A stretch of DNA of 49,752 nt, taken from the NCBI GenBank assembly GCA_029260215.1, contig JAJDDQ010000062.1, positions 1 through 49,752 of the forward strand, read 5' to 3'. Each line of letters begins with the position of its first letter. Positions within the stretch are counted from its first letter, which is position 1. The translations under genes were made by a program, and so were the position numbers. A model generated the notes under the pieces. It worked only from the letters and a program-made list of their open reading frames with translations, was not told the DNA's origin and made no database searches. Positions 29,945 to 39,429 of this stretch are shown piece by piece. This stretch comes from Phycisphaerae bacterium (GTDB taxonomy: Bacteria > Planctomycetota > Phycisphaerae > UBA1845).

Positions 29945-32272
29945 TCACTCGCTGGGATAAATCAGAATCCGGTCGTGCGCGATCAGAATCAAATCATCGT
30001 AGCCGTCATTGGTGACGTCATCGATTTCGATCCAGCGCGGCTCGGCTGCCTGCTGCTGCCGGCGGCGAAACTGCTTTCGGGCGAAAACGCGGAACTTGTT
30101 GCCGCGTACGAGTGAGCCGTCGGGGGCGAAGGTGACAAGTTCGACGAAATGGTTGGCTCCGTCGACCACTGCGATATCCGTTACTCCGTCGTGATTCAGA
30201 TCACCGACAGCCACACCATAGAGTCGTGCATCTTTGATGGACGATTCGTAGACGGCACGCTCGTCCGCGATGAGTGCGGGGCGGTCCGGCTGAATGAGCG
30301 TGAGGCTGGTGTTCGATGCGAGCATTACCGACGGCGTGCCGGTGCCCCCCAGAGGTGCAGCCGTCATGAATTTGAGCGCGATGGCGCCCACGCTCACCGG
30401 GCGATCGAGCGCATACGTGCCGGACTCGTCGGGTTTGAAGAACAATACCTCGCGACCTCTGCGTTCGTAGACAGCGAAGGCCGGTCGAGCGTTGTCCGAG
30501 ACAGCACAAATACCGGCGATTTCGGAATCGCTGGTGGGTGTGTTGTATTGGTCGAGGATTTCCCATGCGCCGTCGTCGTTGATCCGCAGGGCGCGCACGA
30601 AACTCTTCTGGGCCAACAGGATTTCGCGCTCGCCGTCGCCGTGCGTGTCAGCCAATGTGAAATTCTGAATGCGGGCGTCGTTGACCAAACCGGTTTGCGT
30701 CTCGCCGCTGCCAGCCATCACCTCGAACGTTCCGTCGGCCTGGCTCAACACGGTAACGAGCGGCTCGTCGGAAGAGAAGATTAAGACATCCTGCCGACCG
30801 TCCCGATTGGCGTCCACCCATCGAAGCGCTGTGGGCGGCTCGTCCATGTCTTCCAGTTCGATCTTTGCGATGGCTTCGTCGACCGACTCGGCTGACAGGG
30901 GTTGCACAACGAACCAATATGTCGAATCTTCGTCACGCGAGACGTACGCCAGCACCGGGCCATGCTCCGAGTCCAGTCGTGTGAGATCGAGGGCGAAGGG
31001 TTTCTCGAAGGTCGGCAGCGCTTTGGGGAACGTGAGACGATGGTTGGCGTACACGCTTCGGGCGATGGTACGCTCGTCCGGGCTGCACACATAGACCTCG
31101 TCCAAACCGTCGCCGTCTTCGTCAAGACAGCGTGCGTCGGTCATGCCGACCTGGCCGCCGAATGATTTCGACGGCTGAAGTCCACGCGCGGAATCCTGGA
31201 GATAAAGAACCAGTTGGGCGGCATCGACATCGGCGGTTATCACATCGCGGAGCTTGTCGCCGTTGACGTCTCCGACGGCCAGCGGGAGACGGTCCGCGTC
31301 CGTTCTGCCGGGAATCGGAAGTTGAAGGACAGCCCAACTGTCGTCGGAATCCACGGTATCAGTGGGTCTGATGGTCCAGCGTTTCATACGACCGGAAACA
31401 CGCTCAACACCGAACAGGTCTTTTCCTGCTCGCTCGAAACAGCCTTCGAACGTCGCGCTGCGCAGCGCCGGCAACCGTACGCGCTGCACGGGACCGAACT
31501 CGCCAGCGATGGTCTGAAAACGCACGCGCAGTGGGAAATCTTCTTCGTCGGACAATAGCACGATGTCGTTCAGGCTGTTGCCGTCCAAATCGGTCGCCCG
31601 AAGCGCGAGCGGGTTTTCCAGAGCGTGGGCGAATCTCTCCGGATTATCCAATCCGCCTTTCTCGTTCTGCGCGAACACAAGCACCGAAGATTCGCCGAGC
31701 AGGACTACGTCCTCGCGCCCGTCACCGTTGACGTCTGCAACGTCCATGGCCGACGGGAGCGTCATGCCGTCTCGAACGCGGCGAGTTCGAGCGTCGTCGA
31801 AGCTGCCGTCGCCGTTACCGGGCAACACGACGAGTTCGTTCGTGTTGGAGAAGAACACGAGATCGACTTTTCCGTCGGCTGTGACGTCGGCGGTTTTGAG
31901 GCAGGTAATCCCCCAAGAAACCGACACTTTCTTGTGCTCGAATCGCCAATGGTCAGCCAGATCGTTTACTTCCTGCGGTTCATCGGGAGAATCGGGCTTG
32001 CTCGTTCGTTGGATGAGAACGTCGATCAGGCTTTTCTTGTTGTTCGTGACGACAAGGTCTTTGGCTCCGTCACCGTTGAAGTCGGCGATGCGGAGTTGCG
32101 AAATGCCTTGTTCGATCTTGTGAATCTCGACGGCGGTGAAACCGAAGTGCCGAGCAAGGTCTTGATGCTCCTGCGGGGTCAGGCCGCCTTCTTCCGCGCG
32201 TGCGACGCCCCCGCTGACGAGGACGGCGAAAACTATCAACGTTTGAATGCAGCCAACTGAGTGCTTCAGCAT
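29945..32272 (-). CDS. secreted FG-GAP/VCBS beta-propeller protein
   Basis: 775 residues. Signal peptide ends near VARAEE. The body contains many calcium-type FG-GAP motifs: LRIADFNGDGAKDLVVTNNK, TADVTADGKVDLVFFSN, DVADVNGDGREDVVLLGES, AVGDVNGDKLRDVITADVD, WVDANRDGRQDVLIFSSD and AVGDLNHDGVTDIAVVD. Between them are hydrophobic strands, giving at least two propeller-like sheets. FG-GAP proteins are usually exported and bind calcium or other proteins; the partner is unknown. It converges on addA with only 19 bases between stops. There is no dockerin-like or PEP-CTERM tail, so its anchoring is unclear. Confidence 0.9.
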   Translation of the reverse strand: MLKHSVGCIQTLIVFAVLVSGGVARAEEGGLTPQEHQDLARHFGFTAVEIHKIEQGISQLRIADFNGDGAKDLVVTNNKKSLIDVLIQRTSKPDSPDEPQEVNDLADHWRFEHKKVSVSWGITCLKTADVTADGKVDLVFFSNTNELVVLPGNGDGSFDDARTRRVRDGMTLPSAMDVADVNGDGREDVVLLGESSVLVFAQNEKGGLDNPERFAHALENPLALRATDLDGNSLNDIVLLSDEEDFPLRVRFQTIAGEFGPVQRVRLPALRSATFEGCFERAGKDLFGVERVSGRMKRWTIRPTDTVDSDDSWAVLQLPIPGRTDADRLPLAVGDVNGDKLRDVITADVDAAQLVLYLQDSARGLQPSKSFGGQVGMTDARCLDEDGDGLDEVYVCSPDERTIARSVYANHRLTFPKALPTFEKPFALDLTRLDSEHGPVLAYVSRDEDSTYWFVVQPLSAESVDEAIAKIELEDMDEPPTALRWVDANRDGRQDVLIFSSDEPLVTVLSQADGTFEVMAGSGETQTGLVNDARIQNFTLADTHGDGEREILLAQKSFVRALRINDDGAWEILDQYNTPTSDSEIAGICAVSDNARPAFAVYERRGREVLFFKPDESGTYALDRPVSVGAIALKFMTAAPLGGTGTPSVMLASNTSLTLIQPDRPALIADERAVYESSIKDARLYGVAVGDLNHDGVTDIAVVDGANHFVELVTFAPDGSLVRGNKFRVFARKQFRRRQQQAAEPRWIEIDDVTNDGYDDLILIAHDRILIYPSE

Positions 32273-32430
32273 AATGCTTGTCCGGGTTTCCTTGCGACGT
32301 TTCTCCGAATTCTACAAACGGCGGCTGACAGCTTAACGCAGACGTGCTGACGATTCCAGCTTGAATGCCGATCAGATGCGTGCTATGGTGACGCGGCAAT
32401 TTTCAGTTTCATTTGGAAGGGTTCAAGACA

Positions 32431-33450
32431 ATGCACCGCACCCGCATTCTTCGTGTCTCTACGATCTGCGCCGTGTTTCCCTTTGCCTACAGCATGGCGG
32501 ATGAAGTTGTGCTTGTGAATGGCACGACCATCGACGCCACAGTGATTAAGGAGACCGCCGACGCGGTTTTTGTGGATATTGGCCACGATGTTCTCAGGCT
32601 GCCGCGTGGTGAAGTGCGTGAGGTCGTCAAAGATGAGACCGGCGACGATGTCAGTGGTGACTCCGAATACGCAGCCAACGTGAATGTGACTGACGACCTG
32701 TATCGCACAGCTGACCTGCCGCCAGCGTCGCTGGAGGAGCTTTCGCGGCGACTGGGCGAAGGTGTCGTCATGGTGCGTTCGCCCGGCGGGCTGGGCAGCG
32801 GGTTCATTATTCACGAAGACGGCTACGTCATTACGAACTTTCATGTGATTGAGAATGAATCGCAGATTTCCATCAACATTTTCCGCAAGACCGGCGGCGC
32901 TTTTCGCAAGGAGAAAATCGAGAACGTACGCATCATCGCGGTGAATCCGTTCGTCGATCTGGCCTTGCTCAAGTTTGACCCGCCGGAGGACATGGTCGTC
33001 ACGGTGGTTCACCTTGGCGAAAATCGCCCTGTGATTGAGGGCGATACGGTTTTTGCGATCGGCAATCCGCTTGGTTTGGAGCGTACGGTTTCCAAGGGAA
33101 TCGTCAGCAAGCGCAATCGCGCCGAGGGCGGTTTGACCTATGTGCAAACCACAACGCAGATCAACCCCGGTAATTCCGGGGGGCCGCTGTTCAACGCGCG
33201 CGGCGAGGTCATTGGCGTTACCAACATGGGGTACATGTTTGCGGAGGGGTTGAATTTCGCGATTCCGGTCCGTTACGTGACCGACTTTCTCAAGAATCGC
33301 GATGCCTACGCCTACGATCAGGACAACCCCAATAGCGGATACCAATACATCGATCCGCCCCGCCGGGTCGACCTGTCGCCACCGGATTTTTTGAGAACGT
33401 CGCCTTCCCTCCCGGATGTGCCGCGCTCGTCCGAGGATTCCGCCGGCTAA
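32431..33450 (+). CDS. HtrA/DegP-like trypsin-fold serine protease lacking a PDZ domain
   Basis: 339 residues from the ATG at 32431, with GGAAGG ten bases upstream. Signal peptide MHRTRILRVSTICAVFPFAY, cleavage near SMA. A small N-terminal domain (EVVLVNGTTIDATVIKETAD and VFVDIGHDVLRLPRGEVREV) occurs in various planctomycete secreted proteins. The protease domain carries the triad: His in YVITNFHVIENES, Asp in NPFVDLALLKF and Ser in QINPGNSGGPLFNARGEVIG. PDZ domains normally follow in HtrA, but here there is only a Pro-rich tail of about 60 residues. It should be an exported, soluble protease acting on misfolded envelope proteins or a specific substrate. Confidence 0.9.
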   Translation: MHRTRILRVSTICAVFPFAYSMADEVVLVNGTTIDATVIKETADAVFVDIGHDVLRLPRGEVREVVKDETGDDVSGDSEYAANVNVTDDLYRTADLPPASLEELSRRLGEGVVMVRSPGGLGSGFIIHEDGYVITNFHVIENESQISINIFRKTGGAFRKEKIENVRIIAVNPFVDLALLKFDPPEDMVVTVVHLGENRPVIEGDTVFAIGNPLGLERTVSKGIVSKRNRAEGGLTYVQTTTQINPGNSGGPLFNARGEVIGVTNMGYMFAEGLNFAIPVRYVTDFLKNRDAYAYDQDNPNSGYQYIDPPRRVDLSPPDFLRTSPSLPDVPRSSEDSAG

Positions 33451-33509
33451 TTTGAGAATGTGATTTCTAGCGCCGAACCAATGCCTACGCCCGCAAAACG
33501 GAGAAAATC

Positions 33510-35363
33510 GTGACATTCAACGTTCGTAATACACTGCGCCTGTTAGCTACAACGCTGTTGATCGGTATCTGTGCCGGCCAAGCCTTCGCCAAAGACAATC
33601 CCGCGAAATGGGCACCGAAGAACACAGTGCTTTACGTGGGCGTGCCCAATTGTGACAAAATGGTGAAGTCGTTAAAGAAAACGGCGCTGTACAAGATGTC
33701 GCAGGACTCGGATTTGAGCGAAGCGGTGCAGCCGTTCAAAAAGTTCTTCGAAAACGCCAAGTCGGTCATGGCGGAGGAACTGGGGCTGGATTCGCCGAAG
33801 GATTTGGAAGTCTACCCCGAAGGTCCGATAGCAGCCTATCTGGCGGCTTCCTCGCAGGTCGATGATGACGGCGTGCCGCTTCATGGTATTGCACTGATTA
33901 TGGACATGGGCGAGAAACTTGAGGCGACGCGTTCGCTCTCCAAGAAAATCGTGGACGCCTGCCTGTCGCAGGGTGGAAACAAAGACAAGAAGGAAGTCGC
34001 CGGCACGAGCGTGACGATCGTACGCTTCAAAAAAGAGGGCGACGCGGAGGAAATAAATTACGCGCGAGTCGAGGAAATCGTCGAAAAGCTCTTCGACGGC
34101 GTTGAGGTTGAGCAGACCGTCAAAATGGGCGTGGCGCAAGTGCTTGGCGGCGTGAAACCGCCCGATGAATTCGCGTTCGCCTTCAGCGAGTCGCGGTTGA
34201 TATTGGCCTCGGATTTCGCGACCGTTTCCGATGCGATCAAGCGTCTCAACGGCAAGGACGACGATACCTTTGCGTCGTCGAAGGCGATGCGCTCGCTTCG
34301 AAAGCGGTGTAGCAAGAAGGCCCATCTGCAATTCGTGTTCAACACGCCCGAGTTCCTGGACATCGTCAAGTCGGTCAGACCTGACGCTTCCAAGCAGATT
34401 TCGGCCTCGGGCCTGTCCGCCATCGGGCCTTTCGTGATGACCACGCAGTTCGCTCCGTCGTCAAAACTCGACTTCGTCACCAAGGGATACCTGGAAATCG
34501 ACGGCGGCGAACGTGTGGGCATCGCCAAAATCCTTCTGATGGAAAACAGTAAGACCGCCCCGCTGGCGACCGTGCCGGCCGACGTGCTGTGGTATGCGTC
34601 GATGAATCTGAATCCAGCCGTGGTACTCGAAGAAGTGATCGCGATCACCGCCCGCATCGATCCGGCGGAAGCAGACCAAATGCGTGCGGGCATGGTCATG
34701 CCTCTCGCGGACGGCAGCACGCTCGACATTCGCAAAGAAGTTGTCGCACAAATGACCGGCCCGCTGTCGATGATGATGAACGCCCGAGCGCCTTACGCCG
34801 CTGCTGATTTCGGTGCTTACATCCACCTCGGTCATTCGTCGCGCGAGGGCATTAATAAGCTGCTTACCGGCGTTTTTGCGGGCATGCTTATGCCGTCGGA
34901 CATGATGGGACAAACTGTCTACAGCGTGCCCCCGGTCCCCGGCCTGTCGTTAGCCGTCACGGAGAAGGCCTTCCTGGTCGCGACGAAGAAAGCCGCCGAA
35001 AACTACATCCGCGAAGAGGGCAAATCGGGGCAAGGTCTTGCAGACGACAAGACATTCAAAGCGGTCGTCAAGCGCGTACCGAAAAAAACTTGCATGGTGA
35101 TGTATGGCGACTCGCGCCGCATGCTCGCCGCTCAGGAGGCCATCGCCCGCATGGGCGACGCCAGGCCAAACTCGCCGCCACCATTTGGTATGCCGGCCAG
35201 CGCGTTCGTCCGATGGGCCATCGGGCAAAACATCGACCCGGACATGATCAAACACGCTGATGCGATGCGCAAGTATCAGACGTCCGGCATCGCGACGATT
35301 TCGACCGAATCGGACGGGTTACGCTTTGACCTCGTCGCCATTCCCGTCCGTGGCAAGAAATGA
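33510..35363 (+). CDS. secreted DUF3352-like protein
   Basis: 617 residues, GTG start, 60 bases after the protease gene. Signal peptide MTFNVRNTLRLLATTLLIGI with cleavage near AFA. The mature protein alternates strand/helix segments in two related halves (WAPKNTVLYVGVPNCDKMVK and VPADVLWYASMNLNPAVVLE), the pattern of DUF3352/'planctomycete secreted' proteins with repeated DUSP-like folds. SESRLILASDFATVSDAIKR and EKAFLVATKKAAENYIREEG are matched segments, as are TPEFLDIVKS and GDSRRMLAAQEAI. No catalytic motif is evident. It may be a partner or substrate of the neighbouring protease. Base composition shifts from G-rich to C-rich through this gene. Confidence 0.7.
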   Translation: MTFNVRNTLRLLATTLLIGICAGQAFAKDNPAKWAPKNTVLYVGVPNCDKMVKSLKKTALYKMSQDSDLSEAVQPFKKFFENAKSVMAEELGLDSPKDLEVYPEGPIAAYLAASSQVDDDGVPLHGIALIMDMGEKLEATRSLSKKIVDACLSQGGNKDKKEVAGTSVTIVRFKKEGDAEEINYARVEEIVEKLFDGVEVEQTVKMGVAQVLGGVKPPDEFAFAFSESRLILASDFATVSDAIKRLNGKDDDTFASSKAMRSLRKRCSKKAHLQFVFNTPEFLDIVKSVRPDASKQISASGLSAIGPFVMTTQFAPSSKLDFVTKGYLEIDGGERVGIAKILLMENSKTAPLATVPADVLWYASMNLNPAVVLEEVIAITARIDPAEADQMRAGMVMPLADGSTLDIRKEVVAQMTGPLSMMMNARAPYAAADFGAYIHLGHSSREGINKLLTGVFAGMLMPSDMMGQTVYSVPPVPGLSLAVTEKAFLVATKKAAENYIREEGKSGQGLADDKTFKAVVKRVPKKTCMVMYGDSRRMLAAQEAIARMGDARPNSPPPFGMPASAFVRWAIGQNIDPDMIKHADAMRKYQTSGIATISTESDGLRFDLVAIPVRGKK

Positions 35364-35403
35364 CGCGCAGCCGTGTTCGATTCTGACCACCGCCCCGCTT
35401 GCA

Positions 35404-35456
35404 TGACCAAGCCGTTCGCCCGATGATCCCGAAGCGGTGTTGTCAGGGCTTGGTCA
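35404..35456 (+). promoter_or_regulatory. 10-bp inverted repeat in the putA leader
   Basis: TGACCAAGCC at 35404-35413 and GGCTTGGTCA at 35447-35456 are perfect complements with a 33-base spacer. The right arm ends 10 bases before the ATG at 35467, and the likely ribosome site AGGCGGTGG begins at its last base. As DNA it could be an operator, and as RNA a leader hairpin next to the start. It also supports ATG 35467 over the GTG at 35437 that lies within the repeat. Confidence 0.45.
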
Positions 35457-35466
35457 GGCGGTGGAC

Positions 35467-38463
35467 ATGGAAGACAGAGTTCGGGAAATCGGCGGTGAAA
35501 TCCTCGAACGCGCCCGCGTAGCCGAACCTGGGTTCTGGCGCGAGGCTTGGTGGCAGCAGCACGCCCTGAACCTTAGCATGGAGTATGAAACGCTCAAGGT
35601 GCAGGCGTTTCGGTTCGTCGATGTTTTGCCATCAATACTCGACCGCCCGGAGTCCATCGCCCGACACCTCAAGGAATACCTTGACCCCGACCGCTTCGAC
35701 CTGCCCGGCATAGTCCGGCTGATTCTCGGATACCGAACCAACGACTCCAACCATGCGCGGTTCGTGGCGGAATTCGCCCGATTCGCCGCCATGCAGATGG
35801 CCAAGCGCTTCATCGCCGGAAGCAACGCAGAGCAGGCGATCGAATCGGTCCTTCAATTCCGCCGCCGAAAGATGGCCTTCACCCTCGACGTACTTGGTGA
35901 ATTCACATCCAGCGACACGCAGGCTGAGCGTTACCGGAACACCTACATCAACCTGATCGAATCGCTCTGCCCCGCCGCCGACACCTGGTCACCCGTACCA
36001 ATCATCGATTCAGATATCGCAGGCCCATCGCCGCGCGTGAACATCAGCATCAAGCTGACCGCGCTGTCCGCCCGCTTCGACGCCATCGACCCCGAACGCT
36101 CCATCGCATCCGTATCCGCACGACTCAGGCCCATCCTTCGCAAGGCGCGCGAGCTTGGCGCATTCATTAACGTGGACATGGAATCTTACGGTTACCGCGC
36201 GCTGACGCTCGAATTGTTCAAACGCGTTTTGATGGAGGATGAATTTCGCGACTTCACCCAGGTCGGCATCGTCGTCCAAGCCTACCTCCGCGACGGCGAA
36301 CAGGACTACGAAGACCTGCTCACCTGGGTGAAAAAACGCGGTCATCCGATCGCCGTGCGTCTGGTCAAAGGTGCCTACTGGGATGTCGAAACCGCGATGG
36401 CCACCCAAAACAACACGCCCGCCCCGGTTTGGCTTCGCAAGTGGGAGTCCGACGCGTGCTTCGAACGCATTGCCCGGCGCATGCTCGAAAACCACCGTTG
36501 GATTCAGCCCGCCTTCGCCAGCCACAACGTGCGGTCCATCGCGTACATCATGGCCCGTGCGGAAGCGATCGGCCTGGATCGTCGCAGATTCGAATTTCAA
36601 ATGCTCAACGGCATGGGCGATCCGCTCAAAGACGCCGTTGTCAACATGGGCTATCGCCTGCGCGTGTATACGCCCTACGGCGGGCTGATCTCGGGCATGG
36701 GCTATCTCATCCGGCGACTGCTGGAAAACACGGCCAATGATTCGTTCCTGCGGCAGAGTTTCGACACGCGCGATGCGTCACGGTTGCTGGCCGACCCCGC
36801 CGTCGCACAGCCGCCGAGCACATCGCCCAGGCCCATTCGCTATCTGGATATCGACGAGGATGAACCGATGACCGACTTTCGCAATGAACCAACAACGGGA
36901 TTCACCGCAGCCGAAAACCGCGACAAATTCAAATCCGCCCTCGATTTCGTGCGCGGCGAGTTCGGGCGGGAATATCCGCTCGCCATCGGCGGAACACGCG
37001 AAAAAACGGCTGCCTGGATCGAATCCACCAACCCGGCGAACCCCGTGGAAATCGTCGGACGGTGCGCCTCCGCCACAACCGCCGACGCGGACCGCGCTGT
37101 CGCAGCCGCCCACGCAGCGCTGCCGCAATGGCGACACCTTTCGCTATCCGAGCGCGCGACTTACCTGCGAAAAGCCGCCGACGCAATGCGCAAACGTCGT
37201 TTCGAGATGGCTGCCTTCGTTGTCTTCGAGGTCGGCAAACCGTGGCGGGAAGCCGACGCGGATGTGGCTGAGGCGATCGACTACCTCAACTACTACGCAG
37301 CCTGTGCGGAGCGGCTTGAAAACAAGCCAAGGCGACGCGACCTGCCCGGCGAGGACAACTACCGCGTGTACGAGCCTAAAGGCGTCTGTGCGGTCATCGC
37401 AACCTGGTCGTTCCCGCTTGCCCTGCTCACCAATATGACAGCGGCTGCACTGGTCACCGGCAACGCGGTCGTCGTCAAACCGTCGTCGCACGCCCCGGTC
37501 ATCGCAGCCAAGCTCCAGGAACTGTTTGAACAAATCGGCTTACCGGCCGGCGTGCTGAACTACCTCCCCGGCTCGGGGGCAACCGTCGGCCGGCGACTGG
37601 TCAGCCACGCCGACGTCAACATCATCTCGTTCACCGGATCACGCGAAATCGGCAGCGGCATACTGAGCGAAGCCGCCGTCTCGCCCGCCGGTCAACAGCA
37701 CATCAAGAAAGTCATCGCCGAACTCGGCGGCAAGAACGCTATCATCATCGACGACGACGCCGACCTCGACGAAGCCGTCGCCGGCGTGGTAGAGTCGGCC
37801 TTCGGGTTCAGCGGCCAAAAGTGCACCGCATGCAGCCGGACCGTCGTGCTCGCGCACGTTTACGACGCGTTCTGTGCGCGGCTCGTCGAAACGACATCCC
37901 AACTGACCATAGGCCCCGCGGAAGACCCAGCCACAATCATAGGCCCGGTCATCAGCGCGGAAGCACAGCAACACCTCGCCAAGTGCATCGATCATGCACG
38001 AAACGGTGGGCGCATGCTGCTCGACACGCCGGCGAACAGCCTTCCGAGCACAGGATGTTTCATCGGACCGACAATCGTCGGCGATGTCGATCCCGATTCA
38101 AATCTCGCCCACGAAGAGCTTTTCGGACCAGTGTTGGCCGTCATGCGTGCAAACGATTTCACACACGCACTGGAAATCGCCAACGGAACACACTACGCGC
38201 TGACAGGCGGCGTTTATTCGCGGAGTCCAGCCAACGTCGAACAGGCCAAGCGCGAGTTCCTCGTCGGAAACCTCTACCTCAATCGCAAGATCACCGGCTC
38301 CCGCGTTGATATCGAGCCGTTCGGCGGGTTGAAACTGAGCGGCGACGGTGCCAAAGCAGGCGGACCGGACTACCTCGATCACTATTGCAACACGCGCACC
38401 ATCACCGAACACACGCTCCGTCACGGTCTCGCGCCCGCACAGGAAGTGCAGACCAGAGCATGA
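35467..38463 (+). CDS. putA: bifunctional proline dehydrogenase/delta-1-pyrroline-5-carboxylate dehydrogenase
   Basis: 998 residues from the ATG at 35467; a GTG at 35437 would add ten. The proline dehydrogenase barrel occupies about 100-440: NISIKLTALSARFDAIDPER, VRLVKGAYWDVETAMA, RRFEFQMLNGMGDPLKDA, RVYTPYGGLISGMGYLIRRL. It oxidises proline with FAD. The aldehyde dehydrogenase half, about 490-980, follows: CAVIATWSFPLALLTN, VVKPSSHAPVIAAK, IISFTGSREIG, IAELGGKNAIIIDDDADLDE, catalytic Cys in FSGQKCTACSRTVV and the late motif FGGLKLSGDGAKAGGPDYLD. It converts pyrroline carboxylate to glutamate with NAD. There is no DNA-binding N-terminal domain, so it is a trifunctional-lacking PutA. The ABC exporter genes overlap its stop, and an inverted repeat lies at its start. 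Confidence 0.93.
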   Translation: MEDRVREIGGEILERARVAEPGFWREAWWQQHALNLSMEYETLKVQAFRFVDVLPSILDRPESIARHLKEYLDPDRFDLPGIVRLILGYRTNDSNHARFVAEFARFAAMQMAKRFIAGSNAEQAIESVLQFRRRKMAFTLDVLGEFTSSDTQAERYRNTYINLIESLCPAADTWSPVPIIDSDIAGPSPRVNISIKLTALSARFDAIDPERSIASVSARLRPILRKARELGAFINVDMESYGYRALTLELFKRVLMEDEFRDFTQVGIVVQAYLRDGEQDYEDLLTWVKKRGHPIAVRLVKGAYWDVETAMATQNNTPAPVWLRKWESDACFERIARRMLENHRWIQPAFASHNVRSIAYIMARAEAIGLDRRRFEFQMLNGMGDPLKDAVVNMGYRLRVYTPYGGLISGMGYLIRRLLENTANDSFLRQSFDTRDASRLLADPAVAQPPSTSPRPIRYLDIDEDEPMTDFRNEPTTGFTAAENRDKFKSALDFVRGEFGREYPLAIGGTREKTAAWIESTNPANPVEIVGRCASATTADADRAVAAAHAALPQWRHLSLSERATYLRKAADAMRKRRFEMAAFVVFEVGKPWREADADVAEAIDYLNYYAACAERLENKPRRRDLPGEDNYRVYEPKGVCAVIATWSFPLALLTNMTAAALVTGNAVVVKPSSHAPVIAAKLQELFEQIGLPAGVLNYLPGSGATVGRRLVSHADVNIISFTGSREIGSGILSEAAVSPAGQQHIKKVIAELGGKNAIIIDDDADLDEAVAGVVESAFGFSGQKCTACSRTVVLAHVYDAFCARLVETTSQLTIGPAEDPATIIGPVISAEAQQHLAKCIDHARNGGRMLLDTPANSLPSTGCFIGPTIVGDVDPDSNLAHEELFGPVLAVMRANDFTHALEIANGTHYALTGGVYSRSPANVEQAKREFLVGNLYLNRKITGSRVDIEPFGGLKLSGDGAKAGGPDYLDHYCNTRTITEHTLRHGLAPAQEVQTRA

Positions 38464-39428
38464 ACATCGAACAACAGCAGTCGGAACATGCGCAGGACGT
38501 CATTGCTATCGACAACCTCGCCAAGTCCTACGGCCCAACGCGGGCGGTGGATCGCTCGTCATGGTCCGTCGCACGCGGAGAACTGCTCGGATTTCTAGGG
38601 CCGAACGGAGCGGGCAAGACGACAACGCTTCGCATTCTGCTCGGCCTTCTAAAAGCCGACAGTGGACAAGCCACTGTATTCGGGCTGGATTCTTGGCGAG
38701 ACTCAACCGAAATTCGGCGGCGCGTCGGCTATCTGCCGGGTGACGTTCGCCTCTACGATCATCTGACCGGAATGCAAACCGCGCGCTTCGCAGCCCGCGT
38801 GCGCGGAATCCCCAAACTCGGAGCAGCCGAACGATTGGCGGAACGATTTCAATTCGACCTGACCAAACGCGTGCGTGAATACTCCAAAGGCATGCGGCAA
38901 AAACTGGGCCTCATAGTAGCCATGCTGCACGAGCCGGAACTGCTCATCCTCGACGAGCCGACCGACGCACTGGATCCGCTGATGCAGCAAGCTGTACACG
39001 ATGAGTTGCGACAGGTGACCGCAGCCGGCAGAACGGTACTCTTCAGCAGTCACAGCCTGCCGGAAGTCGAAACACTTTGCGAATCCGTGGTCATTTTGCG
39101 AGCCGGCAGCGTCATCGCGTCTTGCAAAGTCGGATCGCTGCGACGGGACGCGTTGCAGAAGATATCCCTGCGTTTCATGGAATCCGCCGATACCGCCGCG
39201 CTCCGTGCGACCGCTCCGGCCGGGCTGATGATCGAATCCTGCGACGACTCCGTTTTGCGGGGCAGATGGAAGGGCGAACTTGCGACACTGCTGGCGTGGA
39301 TCACGCGACACCCGGTAGACGAATTGGTTCTCCAAAAGCCTGATTTGGAAGACCTGTTCCTCGCCTACTACGGTGCGGGAAACTCGAACACCGCCCGGAA
39401 TCGTTCACACGACACGGAAGGCATGTGA
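38460..39428 (+). CDS. ABC transporter ATP-binding protein
   Basis: 322 residues; the ATG overlaps the putA stop as ATGA. Motifs: Walker A GFLGPNGAGKTTTLRILLGL, Q-loop region DVRLYDHL, signature YSKGMRQKLGLI, Walker B LLILDEPTDALDPLMQQAV and H-loop FSSHSLPEVETL. A C-terminal extension of about 100 residues, as in the NosF/CcmA-type exporters, carries no membrane segment. It pairs with the ABC-2-type permease that starts two bases after its stop. The substrate is not evident. It is probably unrelated to proline, since coupling can simply reflect operon structure. Confidence 0.92.
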   Translation: MNIEQQQSEHAQDVIAIDNLAKSYGPTRAVDRSSWSVARGELLGFLGPNGAGKTTTLRILLGLLKADSGQATVFGLDSWRDSTEIRRRVGYLPGDVRLYDHLTGMQTARFAARVRGIPKLGAAERLAERFQFDLTKRVREYSKGMRQKLGLIVAMLHEPELLILDEPTDALDPLMQQAVHDELRQVTAAGRTVLFSSHSLPEVETLCESVVILRAGSVIASCKVGSLRRDALQKISLRFMESADTAALRATAPAGLMIESCDDSVLRGRWKGELATLLAWITRHPVDELVLQKPDLEDLFLAYYGAGNSNTARNRSHDTEGM

Positions 39429-39429
39429 C

